From Burkholderia glumae LMG 2196 = ATCC 33617 (lineage in GTDB: Bacteria > Pseudomonadota > Gammaproteobacteria > Burkholderiales > Burkholderiaceae): a stretch of 64,000 nt of DNA. This document shows positions 16,322 to 25,219 of the stretch, one piece after another; positions within the stretch are counted from its first letter, which is position 1, and each line of letters opens with the position of its first letter. The stretch is taken from assembly GCF_000960995.1 (NCBI RefSeq), contig NZ_CP009435.1:3472001-3536000 (forward strand), read 5' to 3'. Position numbers and translations under genes: made by a program. A model generated the notes under the pieces. It was not told the origin of the DNA. It did not search any database and saw only the letters and a program-made list of their open reading frames with translations.

Positions 16322-17131
16322 TCAGCGCTCGCCGCCGCCCGTCTTCAGCACGATGTGCTTGGCGATGCCGCGCAGGATGTTGACTTCCTCGCGCTCGAGC
16401 CCCGCGCGCGAGAACATCCGCCGCAGCCGCGGCATCAGCTTCTTCGGGTTGCGCGGATCGAGGAAATCGAGTGCGACGAGTGCCGCCTCCAGGTGCGCGA
16501 ACATCCCCTCGATCTCGTCGGCCCGCGCCAGCGTGCCGGCCGCCCCGTCGTGACGCCCGCCGGGGCTGCCCGACAGCAGCGCGACACGCAGCTCGTAGGC
16601 CAGCACCTGGATCGCCTGCGACAGGTTCAGCGAGCTGTATTCGGGGTTCGCCGGAATATGCGCGATCGCGCTGCAGCGCTCGACGTGCTCGTTCGACAGC
16701 CCGACGCGCTCATTGCCGAACACGAACGCGATCTCGCCGCTGGCGAGCTGCGCGCGCGCCGTCTCGGCGGCCGCACGCGGTGCGAGGCGCGGCGGCCCGT
16801 ATTCGCGGCTGCGCGCGGTCAGCGCGACCGACCACTGCACGCCCGCCAGCGCGTCGGCCAGCGTCGGCACGATGCGCGTGGCGGCCAGTACGTCGTCGGC
16901 GCCGCTCGCCATCGCGACCGCCTCGGGATCGGCCAGCACGCCGGCCACGCGCGGCGCGACCAGCACGAGGCGCGAGAAACCCATCGTCTTGAGCGCGCGC
17001 GCCGCCGCGCCGACGTTGCCGGGATGGCTCGGCTCGACCAGCACGAAGCGCGCCGAGGCGAAGCCGCCTGCGGCCGGGGGCGGCACGGACGAGGGTCCGG
17101 CGGGCGCCGAGGGGGGGTGCGAGGTTTCCAA
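16322..17131 (-). CDS. trmJ: tRNA (cytidine/uridine-2'-O-)-methyltransferase TrmJ
   Basis: This SPOUT-fold enzyme methylates the 2'-OH at position 32 of tRNAs. Family similarity starts at RFVLVEPSHPGNVGAAARA. The SAM-binding knot is at FVFGNERVGLSN and LNLSQAIQVLAYELR, and the C-terminal part ends in LRRMFSRAGLEREEVNILRG. The start is uncertain: I choose a TTG at 17131 (LETSHPPSAPAG), which leaves 269 residues. ATGs at 17224 or 17377 are possible but add a low-complexity N-terminus that overlaps the suhB upstream region. No clear ribosome-binding site marks any of them. Confidence 0.85.
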   Translation of the reverse strand: METSHPPSAPAGPSSVPPPAAGGFASARFVLVEPSHPGNVGAAARALKTMGFSRLVLVAPRVAGVLADPEAVAMASGADDVLAATRIVPTLADALAGVQWSVALTARSREYGPPRLAPRAAAETARAQLASGEIAFVFGNERVGLSNEHVERCSAIAHIPANPEYSSLNLSQAIQVLAYELRVALLSGSPGGRHDGAAGTLARADEIEGMFAHLEAALVALDFLDPRNPKKLMPRLRRMFSRAGLEREEVNILRGIAKHIVLKTGGGER

Positions 17132-17482
17132 CGTGATTCGGTCCGACTGAAAGAATTGCCCGTATGGTATCGCCAACGCCGCGCCAATCCCACCCGGCCG
17201 CACCGCCGGGGCGGGCGCGAGCATGGCGGCGGCTCGGGGCGCGACGGCACGATTTCGGAAAAACGGCCCGACTCGGGTAAAATGCCGGTTTCGCGCTAGC
17301 CGGCTTTCGGAGCCGCCTCCATCAGCCCCGGTAAGCCGGCAGGTCGTCCATGCGGCCAGCGCCCCGCTCTTTGCCAATTCGCGTCTTCCGTCGACGAAAC
17401 GTCCGCCCTGCCTTGCCGGGCGCCGCGTCGCCGGTTCGATCCACCTCGCGGCGGCCCGTGCCGCCGGCTTCAGGATTCAGCT
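17132..17482. other. trmJ/suhB intergenic region
   Basis: This region lies between the divergent trmJ and suhB. No independent gene is supported. Possible promoter elements are TAAAAT near 17279 (plus strand, toward suhB). If trmJ starts further upstream it would extend into this stretch. Confidence 0.45.
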
Positions 17483-18298
17483 ATGCATCCCATGCTCAAT
17501 ATCGCTGTCAAGGCTGCGCGCCGCGCCGGACAGATCATCAACCGCGCGTCGCTCGACCTCGACATGATCGAGATCCGCAAGAAGCAGCAGAACGATTTCG
17601 TGACGGAAGTCGACAAGGCATCCGAAGACGCGATCATCGAGACGCTGAAGACGGCCTACCCCGACCACGCGATCCTGGCCGAGGAATCGGGCAAGTCGGA
17701 CAACGAATCCGAATACGTCTGGATCATCGATCCGCTCGACGGCACCACCAACTTCATCCACGGCTTCCCGTACTACTGCGTGTCGATCGCGCTCGCGCAT
17801 CGCGGCGTGGTGCAGCAGGCCGTCGTCTACGATCCGAACAGCAACGACCTGTTCACCGCCACGCGCGGCCGCGGCGCCTATCTGAACGACCGCCGCATCC
17901 GCGTCGGCCGACGCGACCGCCTGGCGGACGCACTGGTCGGCACCGGCTTCCCGTTCCGCGAGAAGGACGGCCTCGACAACTACATGAAGCTGTTCCTGGA
18001 GATGACGCAATCGTGTACCGGGCTGCGCCGTCCGGGCGCGGCGGCGCTCGATCTCGCGAACGTCGCGGCGGGCCGGCTCGACGCGTTCTTCGAGCAGGGC
18101 ATCCACGCCTGGGACATGGCCGCGGGCAGCCTGCTGATCACCGAGGCGGGCGGCCTCGTCGGCAACTACCACGGCGATGCCGACTTCCTGCATCGCCACG
18201 AGATCGTCGCGGCGAACCCGAAGATCTACGCGCAGATGATCCCGATCCTGAACCGTTATTCGCGCATCGGCGGCGACGCCGCGCAGGCGCAGCAGTAA
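17483..18298 (+). CDS. suhB: Inositol-1-monophosphatase family protein
   Basis: SuhB hydrolyses inositol monophosphate and, in E. coli, also takes part in rRNA transcription antitermination. It is 271 residues. The lithium-sensitive phosphatase metal ligands are seen in DFVTEVDKASE, LAEESG, WIIDPLDGTTNFIHG and HAWDMAAGSLLITEAGG. The start MHPMLNIAVKAARRAG is the family start. It is the last core gene before the decayed patch. Confidence 0.96.
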   Translation: MHPMLNIAVKAARRAGQIINRASLDLDMIEIRKKQQNDFVTEVDKASEDAIIETLKTAYPDHAILAEESGKSDNESEYVWIIDPLDGTTNFIHGFPYYCVSIALAHRGVVQQAVVYDPNSNDLFTATRGRGAYLNDRRIRVGRRDRLADALVGTGFPFREKDGLDNYMKLFLEMTQSCTGLRRPGAAALDLANVAAGRLDAFFEQGIHAWDMAAGSLLITEAGGLVGNYHGDADFLHRHEIVAANPKIYAQMIPILNRYSRIGGDAAQAQQ

Positions 18299-18300
18299 AG

Positions 18301-18334
18301 GCCCTTGCGCCGCGCCCGGGCGCGGCGCAAGGGC
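18301..18334 (+). terminator. Perfect 34-bp palindrome after suhB
   Basis: GCCCTTGCGCCGCGCCC is followed at once by its exact reverse complement, GGGCGCGGCGCAAGGGC. It begins two bases after the suhB stop and would form a very stable RNA stem, so it is probably the suhB terminator. No T-run follows; the last four bases overlap the first bases of the IS6 remnant, which may have replaced the original tail. Confidence 0.6.
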
Positions 18335-18716
18335 GCTGTCAGGTTGGCCAGTGTGGCCGCGTAAGATGGGACGATGAAACCGAAAGCGCTCCACCACGGC
18401 CATCGATCCCCCGCAACGATCGTCAGCCCAGGCGGTGCGCCGGTATTTCCGCTTGCAACTGAGCCTACGCGACATTGAGGAGTTGCTGTTCGAGCGCGAC
18501 GTGATCGCCAGCTACGAGACGATCCGCCGGCACCTCGCCCCGGAGCGGCATCTGCTGCCTGCTTCGCCTTGTCGCAAACACCTCGCCGCACGCTTCTCGA
18601 CGTGGCGCGAATCGACCGAGGCCACCCAGAATCGGTCTGCCGCATCAAACATGCAGGTCGCGCTCGCGCTTCTTGTCAGCCTACTCCACTAAGACTCCGC
18701 TAAGATGGCAGCGCCC
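18331..18716 (+). mobile_element. Internally deleted IS6-family element
   Basis: The stretch starts with GGGCGCTG and ends with the reverse complement CAGCGCCC, which look like terminal repeats. Inside are the first about 50 and last about 45 codons of an IS6-family transposase with the middle missing. It cannot move by itself. No target duplication is visible at its ends. Confidence 0.65.
18374..18692 (+). pseudogene. IS6-family transposase remnant
   Basis: From ATG 18374 the frame reads MKPKALHHGHRSPATIVS, the usual start of an IS6-type transposase. A one-base insertion near 18425 then shifts the frame to RYFRLQLSLRDIEELLFERD ... SYETIRR. At 18531 it jumps to HLAPERHLLPAS ... KHLAARFSTWRE, typical of the family's C-terminus. 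The catalytic DDE core between these parts is deleted. It is non-functional. Confidence 0.75.
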
Positions 18717-18733
18717 GCCATGCACTGACAATC

Positions 18734-19801
18734 CTACGGTTGCGGATCCGCATAGTGCCAAATGACCATACCCCATGACGTGTGCCGAGGGCCCGGCATC
18801 GGCTCTCCCGCTTCGACATGAATCGGTTCCTTGACAGCCGGACTGTGCCAGCGACCGGTACGCGGACACGTTTCCCCGGGCAAGGCTCGCAGGCTCGTCT
18901 CTGCGACTGGCTTCGGGAAGTAGGTCGACTCCTCCTCGGGAATGCTACCCCCTTGATAACGCGTGTCTTCCCATAGCAAGCGCCAGCGGACGTCGTACTC
19001 GTCGTTGGTGCCTTCCAGCAGATACTGGTGGGCGATGCTGCCCTTGAGGAAGTAATTCGGGCAGCCGACTTCGTCGCCCGGAAACCACGGTTCCCAGATA
19101 CCCTCGACCGGTATTTCCTCTCCGCTGTTCACCTCTCCTGTACTCGATTCATTTTTCGGTGGGCAGGCATCGAGATTTACCGGATAACTCCGCCCGGGAG
19201 GCCAATATCGCCAGGCCGGAAAAACGTGGTCTTGAAATAACGACTCGTACGTCCAGTGTTTGAAAATACGGCGCCCACCGTCGGCACGCTTTCCATAAGA
19301 AAGATATCCAGAAAAATCAAGCCCGATCGTGCAATTGAGTGCTTTGCAACTCAACTCTTCAATCCAGACACCTTCCGCATATCCGGTTGCATAGTCGAAA
19401 TCCGAATATCTTGAATCCTTGACACCAAGCGCATGAAAGAAGGGATCGTACGTTCGCCCTACCTCGTGAGCACTCCGGCCGAATAACAGCTCGCTTCCTT
19501 TTTCACTGCCTGCGATGAGAAGACCATAGGCCGATCGCTTATCACCACCACTCGACAAAATCTCGATACCGTCATCCATGCGTGCCAATGTAGGCAGAAA
19601 ATCAGTGACGTATGCATCCTCCAATTCCTGCTGATTCGGACTCGGCGCATCCAATTGTCTTGCATAGGCGTTCAGAAAATCCCTGTATAGATCGACGGCA
19701 TTTCTCAGGAACGTCACGCTCGTCCATTTTTTCAGCAGAAAAAATGCCTTCGATCGCGCGTTGCTAGACTGCTCGTCAGTCATCGTTAGCGTATTGAGCA
19801 T
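18734..19801 (-). CDS. Probable immunity protein of a toxin/immunity pair
   Basis: This 355-residue protein has no signal peptide. Its C-terminus reads GETCPRTGRWHSPAVKE ... EAGEPMPGP ... WGMVIWHY. This pattern, cPxTGxW...G-x-MP...W, is common in large immunity proteins next to secreted polymorphic or type VI toxins (Imm71/Imm72-like), as I recall them. The start ATG at 19801 overlaps the stop of the upstream toxin-like fragment (TAATG), so the two were co-translated as toxin and immunity gene. Base composition is AT-richer than the core. The family name is a recollection, not verified; the function is inferred from architecture and position. Confidence 0.5.
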   Translation of the reverse strand: MLNTLTMTDEQSSNARSKAFFLLKKWTSVTFLRNAVDLYRDFLNAYARQLDAPSPNQQELEDAYVTDFLPTLARMDDGIEILSSGGDKRSAYGLLIAGSEKGSELLFGRSAHEVGRTYDPFFHALGVKDSRYSDFDYATGYAEGVWIEELSCKALNCTIGLDFSGYLSYGKRADGGRRIFKHWTYESLFQDHVFPAWRYWPPGRSYPVNLDACPPKNESSTGEVNSGEEIPVEGIWEPWFPGDEVGCPNYFLKGSIAHQYLLEGTNDEYDVRWRLLWEDTRYQGGSIPEEESTYFPKPVAETSLRALPGETCPRTGRWHSPAVKEPIHVEAGEPMPGPRHTSWGMVIWHYADPQP

Positions 19802-20289
19802 TATGGATTCGATTCTTTTGGCGATTGCTTACCCACATCGGCACTGGCACGAAGTGCATAACCTTCCTGCCTGATCTTAGCCGATCGTTCGTACTCTTTC
19901 AGATAGAGTGCACGCGCGTTGGCCTCATCCGGCAAACGCACATCGGTCCAGTGCGTCCGCTCGGCTTTGACCATCTTTTGGATCCATGCCTCCACCGGCT
20001 TGTTGGATGGATGTTTGAAATCCACAAAAAATTGAACATCGCCGCCCACCAGCAAGCGCATCGTGGCCTCCGTCCCTTCATCGTCCCATTGTTCTGCAAT
20101 GCGCCCCGCCCACAGACGCATTCCGTCCCAGTCCTTCGGTACGTCGATACCGAGCTTCTCCATGGCCTCGCGCGTCGGCACCTTCATTTGCGCAAAACTG
20201 CCATTCATGCTCCATGCATGCTTGATTGCACTTTGATTGCGCCAGATGGTCCCGTTAGCAGTTCGCTGAAATACCACGGGGCGCGTCAT
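19801..20289 (-). pseudogene. C-terminal fragment of a toxin-like protein
   Basis: The frame from ATG 20289 (MTRPVVFQRTANG) gives about 162 residues and stops at 19801 in a TAATG overlap with the immunity gene. It is soluble, Trp-rich and helical (VPKDWDGMRLWAGRIAEQWD). Upstream, the open frame runs 33 more codons into IS5-type flanking DNA, so the original N-terminal part, with any delivery domain, appears to be lost. I do not recognise the fold and cannot name an activity. Either it is the remnant of a larger secreted effector or a small orphan C-terminal toxin cassette. Confidence 0.45.
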
Positions 20290-20343
20290 CGAGCGGGACA
20301 ACTGACAAGTTGATACGAGAACCCACCCTGCCTCCTGGCGATC

Positions 20344-21355
20344 ATGCGCGGCGCCGACACATTCACCGAAAGCCTGTTCACGGTTCACAAGCAGGACGAC
20401 TTCATTCCGCCCTCACATCCGCTGCGAGCGATCCGCGAGATGGCGAACGAAGCATTGGCGAAGCTCGATCGCCTGTTCGCGCAGATGTACGAATCTGACG
20501 CGAAGGGCGGAAGGGCCAGTATCGCGCGCCGGAGAAATTGTTGAGAGCCATGCTGACCCAGGTGCTCTACAGCGTTCGCTCGGAGCGTCGACTCATGGAG
20601 CAGGTGCAATACAACCTGCTGTTTCGTTGGTTCATCGGCCTGGCGATGGACGATGCGGTGTGGGTGCCTACCGTCTTCACGAAGAATCGTGAGCGCTTGA
20701 TCCGACATGACGCGGTGACCGAGCTCTTCAATGCAGTGATGACGCTGGCCGAGAAGAAGAAACTGCTGTCGGGCGAGCATTTCAGCGTGGACGGCACGCT
20801 GATTCAGGCGTGGGCAGGCCACAAGAGTTTCAGAAGCAAGGAAGGCGGCGATGACGAGGGCGATGGTGGCAGCTTCAAGGGAGAGAAGCGTAGTAACGAC
20901 ACACACGCCTTGCGCACCGATGACAATGCGAGGCTGTTTCGCAAAGGGAAAACGGCCAGCGAACTGCGCTACATGGGTCATGCGTTGAGCGATAACCGCC
21001 ATGGGCTGATCGTCAATGCACGCGTGAGCCGTGCCGACGGCTATGCGGAGCGCGACGCGCCGAGCGGATGATCGCCGATGCCCGTCAAGCACTCGGCAAC
21101 GACGCGACGCAGATCACGTTGGGCGCGGACAAGGGCTACGACGCACAGGATTTCATCGAAGCCTGCGAGCGGTTGAAGGTCGTGCCGCATGTGGCGCAGA
21201 ACAAGTCGAATCGCCGCTCGGCGGTAGATGACGAGATTACCGGGAGCGTGGGTTACGCGCTGTCGCAGCAAAAGCACAAGCTGATCGAGCAGTCCGAAGC
21301 AAATGTGCTCGCTGACGAGAGGTATTTCCGCAGGCTGCCTAGATCTTGTTCATGA
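20344..21355 (+). pseudogene. IS5-family transposase, frameshifted and internally deleted
   Basis: The start MRGADTFTESLFTVHKQDD and the segments RSERRLMEQVQYNLLFRWF, SVDGTLIQAWAGHKSF and LGADKGYDAQDFIEA mark an IS5-family DDE transposase. It is broken three times. A two-base GC duplication near 20524 ends the first frame. A one-base deletion near 21053 (after AERDA) ends the second. After KLIEQ, near 21290, the expected catalytic glutamate region is missing and a C-terminal scrap (DERYFRRLP) follows. It cannot make transposase. It interrupts the upstream part of the toxin-like gene. Confidence 0.8.
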
Positions 21356-21371
21356 CCCGCTCCTGCGGGTC
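21354..21371 (+). terminator. Hairpin after IS5 remnant
   Basis: GACCCGC and GCGGGTC form a 7-bp stem around TCCT, followed by the T-rich TTCTCTC. It could end transcription from the remnant. The T-run is weak. Confidence 0.4.
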
Positions 21372-21467
21372 TTCTCTCATTGAGACGGCCGTCCCTTGAA
21401 TGTCGAGGCGATGATAGCAACTAGGGCCGTGATCCGCTCACGTGACAGCGCCGGCCCAGGGCGCCGT

Positions 21468-22088
21468 TCAGCCGTCGATCGCGGCCATCGGCCCCTGGCC
21501 GCGAATCCAGGCCCGGTCGGCGCGCTCGGCCATCTCCCGATCGCCGCGGCTATCGCCGTAGGCATAGAGCGTGACCGGGGGCTGCGCGCCCCACCACGCG
21601 TTCAGCCGCACCACCTTCTGCGGCCCCCAGCAGTTCTCGCCGTCGAGCCGGCCGGTGAACCGGCCGCGCTCGAAACCGAGCCGCGTGGCCAGCACCGCCT
21701 CGAAGCCGAGCGGCGCCGCCCACTTTTCCAGGTAGATCGACGGTGACGCGCTGACCAGCACCACCGCATGCCCGCGCGCCTGATGCTCGCGCACCCGCGC
21801 CAGCATCTCGGGGCGCACCAGACGCGGCAGGCGGGTAGCCGCGAAGCGCGTCGCGAGCGCGTCGAGTTCATGCTCGCCGATCGGCCCGAACGCGAACCAC
21901 GCGAATTTCGCCTTCGCCGCGCCGCGCGAGATCCAGCCCGCCTTCATCGCGACGATCCACGGCAGCGCGCGCAAGCCCGCCCAGGCGAAACGGCGTGCGC
22001 CCACCGCCTGCCGCACGAAATGGCGGAAGCTGTCGGCGGTGGTGATGGTGCCGTCGAAATCGAAGGCGGCGACGATGCGGTCGGTCAT
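21468..22088 (-). CDS. HAD-IB family phosphatase (phosphoserine-phosphatase or PgpC-like)
   Basis: The protein has 206 residues. Haloacid dehalogenase motifs are complete: FDFDGTITTADSF with the nucleophile aspartate near residue 9, VVLVSASPSIYLEKW, and AYGDSRGDREM. The subfamily (IB) includes SerB, PgpC/YfhB and CicA. The size, and the F-x-R-x-A-V-G segment after motif I, fit PgpC/CicA-like proteins better than SerB, but the substrate cannot be fixed. The start is the ATG before TDRIVAAFDFDG. It is the first intact core gene after the decayed patch. Confidence 0.85.
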   Translation of the reverse strand: MTDRIVAAFDFDGTITTADSFRHFVRQAVGARRFAWAGLRALPWIVAMKAGWISRGAAKAKFAWFAFGPIGEHELDALATRFAATRLPRLVRPEMLARVREHQARGHAVVLVSASPSIYLEKWAAPLGFEAVLATRLGFERGRFTGRLDGENCWGPQKVVRLNAWWGAQPPVTLYAYGDSRGDREMAERADRAWIRGQGPMAAIDG

Positions 22089-22410
22089 GGCGAGCTCTGC
22101 CGGGAAGGAAACGGGCGAGCACGCAAGATAGCAAATTTGCGCGGGCTCGCGCGATTCACGCGGGCCCGGAGCCTGGAATCCAGCGCAACGCCGGTGCTCA
22201 CCGGCGGCCGGCGGGCGCAGACCGAAACGCCTCGGCCGCAAGCCGTTGGATCAACCGCTGGCGCCGGATCATGGCGACGGCCACGCGTCGCTCCCGCCGC
22301 CATCGAGACCGCATCAAGGCCGTCACACCACACCGCGTGGGCGCTCCCCTCAGCCCCCCCGCCACCCCCAAAGACAAAGCGGCGCACGCGGCGCGCGTCG
22401 CATCCACCGC
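22089..22410. other. HAD/kdgT intergenic region
   Basis: This is 322 bases between two minus-strand genes. It includes a C-rich run (22350-22370) and no supported gene. The promoter of the HAD gene should lie at its left end. Confidence 0.5.
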
Positions 22411-23436
22411 TCAGATAGGCTCCCGATGTCCGCGAGCCCTCACCTCCGGCAGCGCCGCCGGGTTCGCGTTGCCGGCAGCCGGGGCGCCCGTCTTCGCGAA
22501 GCGGCGTGACCACATCGCCGTGAGGATCGGCACGAGGATTGCCGTGATCAGGCAGGCCGTGGCGACGGTCGCCGTCGCGGCCGGCACGAGCGGCTTGAGC
22601 TTCGGCACCATCTCGCCGATGATGGCCGGGTTCGCGACCGCGGCACCCGCCGTGGACGAGGCGGCAAGGCCCGCCGTGCCGTTGCCGCCGCCGATCAGGC
22701 GGTCGGCGAGGATCAGCGGCACGCCGGTCACGACGATCACCGCGAGGCCGAGCAGCAGGCCGGGAATCCCGCTGTGGGCGATCACGCGCAGGTCGATGCC
22801 GTTGCCGAGCGCAAAGCCGAAGAACGGAATCAGCGGATGCACGCAACGGCCGAACAGGTCGCGCAGGTCACGGTCCAGGTTGCCGAGCGCGAAGCCGATC
22901 AGGAACGGCAGCACGGCGCCCACGAACAGCCTCGGCTCGAACACCGCCACCCCGGTGGCGCCTAGGATCGTCATGCTGACGAGCGGCCCCGATTCGAGCG
23001 ACATCAGCACGAACGCGCCGGCTTCCTCGCGCGTGCCGTACTGCTGCATCACGGCCGCGTAGAGCCCGCCGTTGGTCATGTCCATCGCCGCCACGATCGC
23101 CAGCAGCGACAGCCCGGCCAGCACCCCGCTCTTGATCCCGTCCGCTGGGATGAACTGGGCGCAGAGCAGCGTCACGAGCCAGGCCACCAGCGTCTTGGTG
23201 ATCACCAGCGTGCCCGACTTGCGCAGCACCACGCCGGTGGCGCGCAGGTCGATGGTCGCGCCCATGCAGAAGAACCAGACCGCGAGGATCGGCACCGTGC
23301 CCGAGATCAGCCCGTTCGTAAACGAGCCGAAATACTTGCCCGCATCAGGCGCGAAGGTATGCACGCAGGCCCCCAGCACCATCGGCACCAGCATCAGCCC
23401 GCCCGGCACGCGGTCGATCACTCTCTTGATATTCAC
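22411..23436 (-). CDS. kdgT: 2-keto-3-deoxygluconate permease
   Basis: KdgT brings 2-keto-3-deoxygluconate, a breakdown product of pectin and alginate-type sugars, into the cell with protons. The 341-residue protein has about ten membrane segments. It begins MNIKRVIDRVPGGLMLVPM, typical of KdgT, with GACVHTFAPDAGKYFGSFTNG, which is strongly conserved in the family. It faces the IclR-type regulator across 502 bases that hold two like palindromes. No kdgK/kdgA genes are in the window, so the rest of the pathway is elsewhere. Confidence 0.95.
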   Translation of the reverse strand: MNIKRVIDRVPGGLMLVPMVLGACVHTFAPDAGKYFGSFTNGLISGTVPILAVWFFCMGATIDLRATGVVLRKSGTLVITKTLVAWLVTLLCAQFIPADGIKSGVLAGLSLLAIVAAMDMTNGGLYAAVMQQYGTREEAGAFVLMSLESGPLVSMTILGATGVAVFEPRLFVGAVLPFLIGFALGNLDRDLRDLFGRCVHPLIPFFGFALGNGIDLRVIAHSGIPGLLLGLAVIVVTGVPLILADRLIGGGNGTAGLAASSTAGAAVANPAIIGEMVPKLKPLVPAATATVATACLITAILVPILTAMWSRRFAKTGAPAAGNANPAALPEVRARGHREPI

Positions 23437-23498
23437 TCGCTACTCCATGCGTGGACGTGCTCGCCCATTATCGTTGCCGTCGTCTGCCTGGCAGTTTC

Positions 23499-23511
23499 GG
23501 AACGTTATTCC
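23499..23511. promoter_or_regulatory. Operator-like palindrome, site 1 (kdgT side)
   Basis: GGAACGTTATTCC fits GGAAC-NNN-RTTCC, 63 bases upstream of the kdgT start. The same pattern recurs at 23606-23618. IclR-family regulators bind similar GGAA...TTCC palindromes. Binding by the adjacent regulator is inferred. Confidence 0.5.
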
Positions 23512-23604
23512 ATTCACATAGCGCCTTACATGGCGGTTAACCCTGTTATTTTTCGGGCACGCCGACGGCGTAGAAGCCGGCTTCGGCGCGTAGGAAAATT
23601 TTTA

Positions 23605-23619
23605 CGGAACACCGTTCCG
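23605..23619. promoter_or_regulatory. Operator-like palindrome, site 2
   Basis: CGGAAC-ACC-GTTCCG is a perfect palindrome with the same GGAAC-NNN-GTTCC core as site 1, centred 107 bases away (about ten helical turns). It lies between the divergent kdgT and regulator genes. Confidence 0.55.
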
Positions 23620-23938
23620 AAGGTCTTCATGCCGTGCTCTAATGCGCGACATCAGCGTAGCGGGCTGGCGAGCCCCGCCCCGCTGTACCGGTTCCCACGG
23701 AGAAAGCGGAGGGAGATGGGAGTCCGGCCATCCGCGGGCGGACATGCGAACAGCCTCGACGCTGCCGGGCTGCGGCGGCGCTTCCCGACCGGGCAGATGT
23801 GCGAGCCGGATGCCCCGAAGCCGGCCTACGGCGGCATCGACCGCATCGGCCGGATCGTCGCGGGCGGTGCGCGGCGGCCACGCTCGCGGCGGACGGCGGC
23901 CGGCTCGCCCGCTGATTCAACCCCAGCCGGGACGCGCT

Positions 23939-24811
23939 ATGCTCAAGCCTGACTCCACACCGACGGACGTTTCGCACATGGAAGCGATGCTCAGGCGGCG
24001 CCGGGAACACGCGCCGCAGCCGCCGGCCGAAGGCGGCGCCGATAAGGCGGAATCGGCCTCGGCCACGGGCAAGGTGTTCGCCGTGCTCGAGGCGCTCGGC
24101 ACGCACGGGCCGAGCGGCATCAGCGAGCTGTCGCACCGGCTCGGCATATCGAAGACCACCGTCCACCGGTTCCTGCAGACGCTGAAGACGCTCGGCTTCG
24201 TCGCGCAGGAAGACGAGACCGAACGCTACCGTCTGACGATCCGGCTGTTCGAACTCGGCTCGCTGGCGCTCGAGAGCGTGGACCTGATCCGCGAGGCCGA
24301 CCTCGAGATGCGCCGCATCGGCCGGCTCACGCGCGAGGCGCTGCACCTCGGCGCGTTCGACGCAGACCACATCATCTACATCCACAAGATCGACGCCGAT
24401 TACGGGCTGCGCATGCACTCGCGGATCGGCCGCACCAACCCGCTCTACAGCACCGCGATCGGCAAGGTGCTGCTGGCCTGGATGGCGCCCGAGGAGGCGC
24501 GCGAGACGCTCTCGCGGATCGAGTTCAGGAAGTCGACGCAGAAGACGCTGGCCTCGGCCGAGGCCGTCTGGAGCATTCTTCCGCATGTGCGCGAGCAGGG
24601 CTATGGCGAGGACAACGAGGAGCAGGAAGACGGGCTCTTATGCCTCGCGGTGCCGGTGTTCGACCGCTTCGGCCGCGTGATCGCGGGGCTGTCGATCTCG
24701 TTTCCGACCATGCGCTGCGGCGCCGACACGAAGGCGCACTACGTCGCGCTGCTCAAGCAGGCCGGGCAGGCCATCTCGGCCAGGCTCGGCTATCACGGCG
24801 CGCGCGCCTGA
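23939..24811 (+). CDS. kdgR: IclR-family transcriptional regulator (KdgR-like)
   Basis: This is 290 residues from the ATG before LKPDSTPTDV. The open frame extends upstream for 99 codons with no similarity. An N-terminal winged helix-turn-helix (about 43-105; GISELSHRLGISKTTVHRFLQTLK) and an IclR effector-binding domain (about 115-285; GAFDADHIIYIHKIDADYGLRMHSRIGR) are clear. It is divergent from kdgT and near two like palindromes, so it likely controls kdgT in response to ketodeoxygluconate. The effector is inferred from context and from similarity to E. coli KdgR. Confidence 0.9.
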   Translation: MLKPDSTPTDVSHMEAMLRRRREHAPQPPAEGGADKAESASATGKVFAVLEALGTHGPSGISELSHRLGISKTTVHRFLQTLKTLGFVAQEDETERYRLTIRLFELGSLALESVDLIREADLEMRRIGRLTREALHLGAFDADHIIYIHKIDADYGLRMHSRIGRTNPLYSTAIGKVLLAWMAPEEARETLSRIEFRKSTQKTLASAEAVWSILPHVREQGYGEDNEEQEDGLLCLAVPVFDRFGRVIAGLSISFPTMRCGADTKAHYVALLKQAGQAISARLGYHGARA

Positions 24812-25219
24812 AGGCGGCGGGCGGGCGCTGAATCGCCTCGACGGGGCATGCCGGCGTGCTCCGCATCGGCCGCGGGCGCGCCTCGGCCGCCGCTCGCGTC
24901 TTATGTCGCTGGGCCGGCCGATCACGATAGCACCTGGCGGGCACTCGGCCACGCCCTGCACATCCTCGTCCGCCTGGATCACGCCCGGGTAGCCGCGGTG
25001 CAGCAGCACGTGGAGATGGTTCCGCGACTACACGCTGCGTCGCGGGCCGCGAATCAGCGGCGGCAGCGCGTGCGCGATGCCCGCCTTCTTCCCGCCTCCT
25101 TCCCGCCGCATTCGCCGAGCGTGCGGCCGTCGAAGCCGATGCTCGCGCCGCGCGGCTTCGCGTTTGCCAGGCCGGCAACGCGCCCGACGCGGCGCGCCGT
25201 GCGCATCATGCGCTCGCGA
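24812..25219. other. Intergenic region, no supported gene
   Basis: This is 408 bases between the regulator and the cytochrome gene, which converge. Open frames on both strands look like GC-rich shadows. A minus-strand frame (LLHRGYPGVIQADEDVQGVA) looks slightly protein-like and might be a remnant, but I find no start or family. Confidence 0.4.

Noticed and set aside
17149..17172. Shared GTATGGTA sequence with the region near 29690
   Set aside because: Only eight bases are common to both; no larger repeat, so probably chance.
24638..25009. Minus-strand frame with ADEDVQGVAECPPGA, looking slightly like a ferredoxin
   Set aside because: It overlaps the end of the regulator gene on the other strand, lacks the cysteine pattern of ferredoxins and has no start signal.
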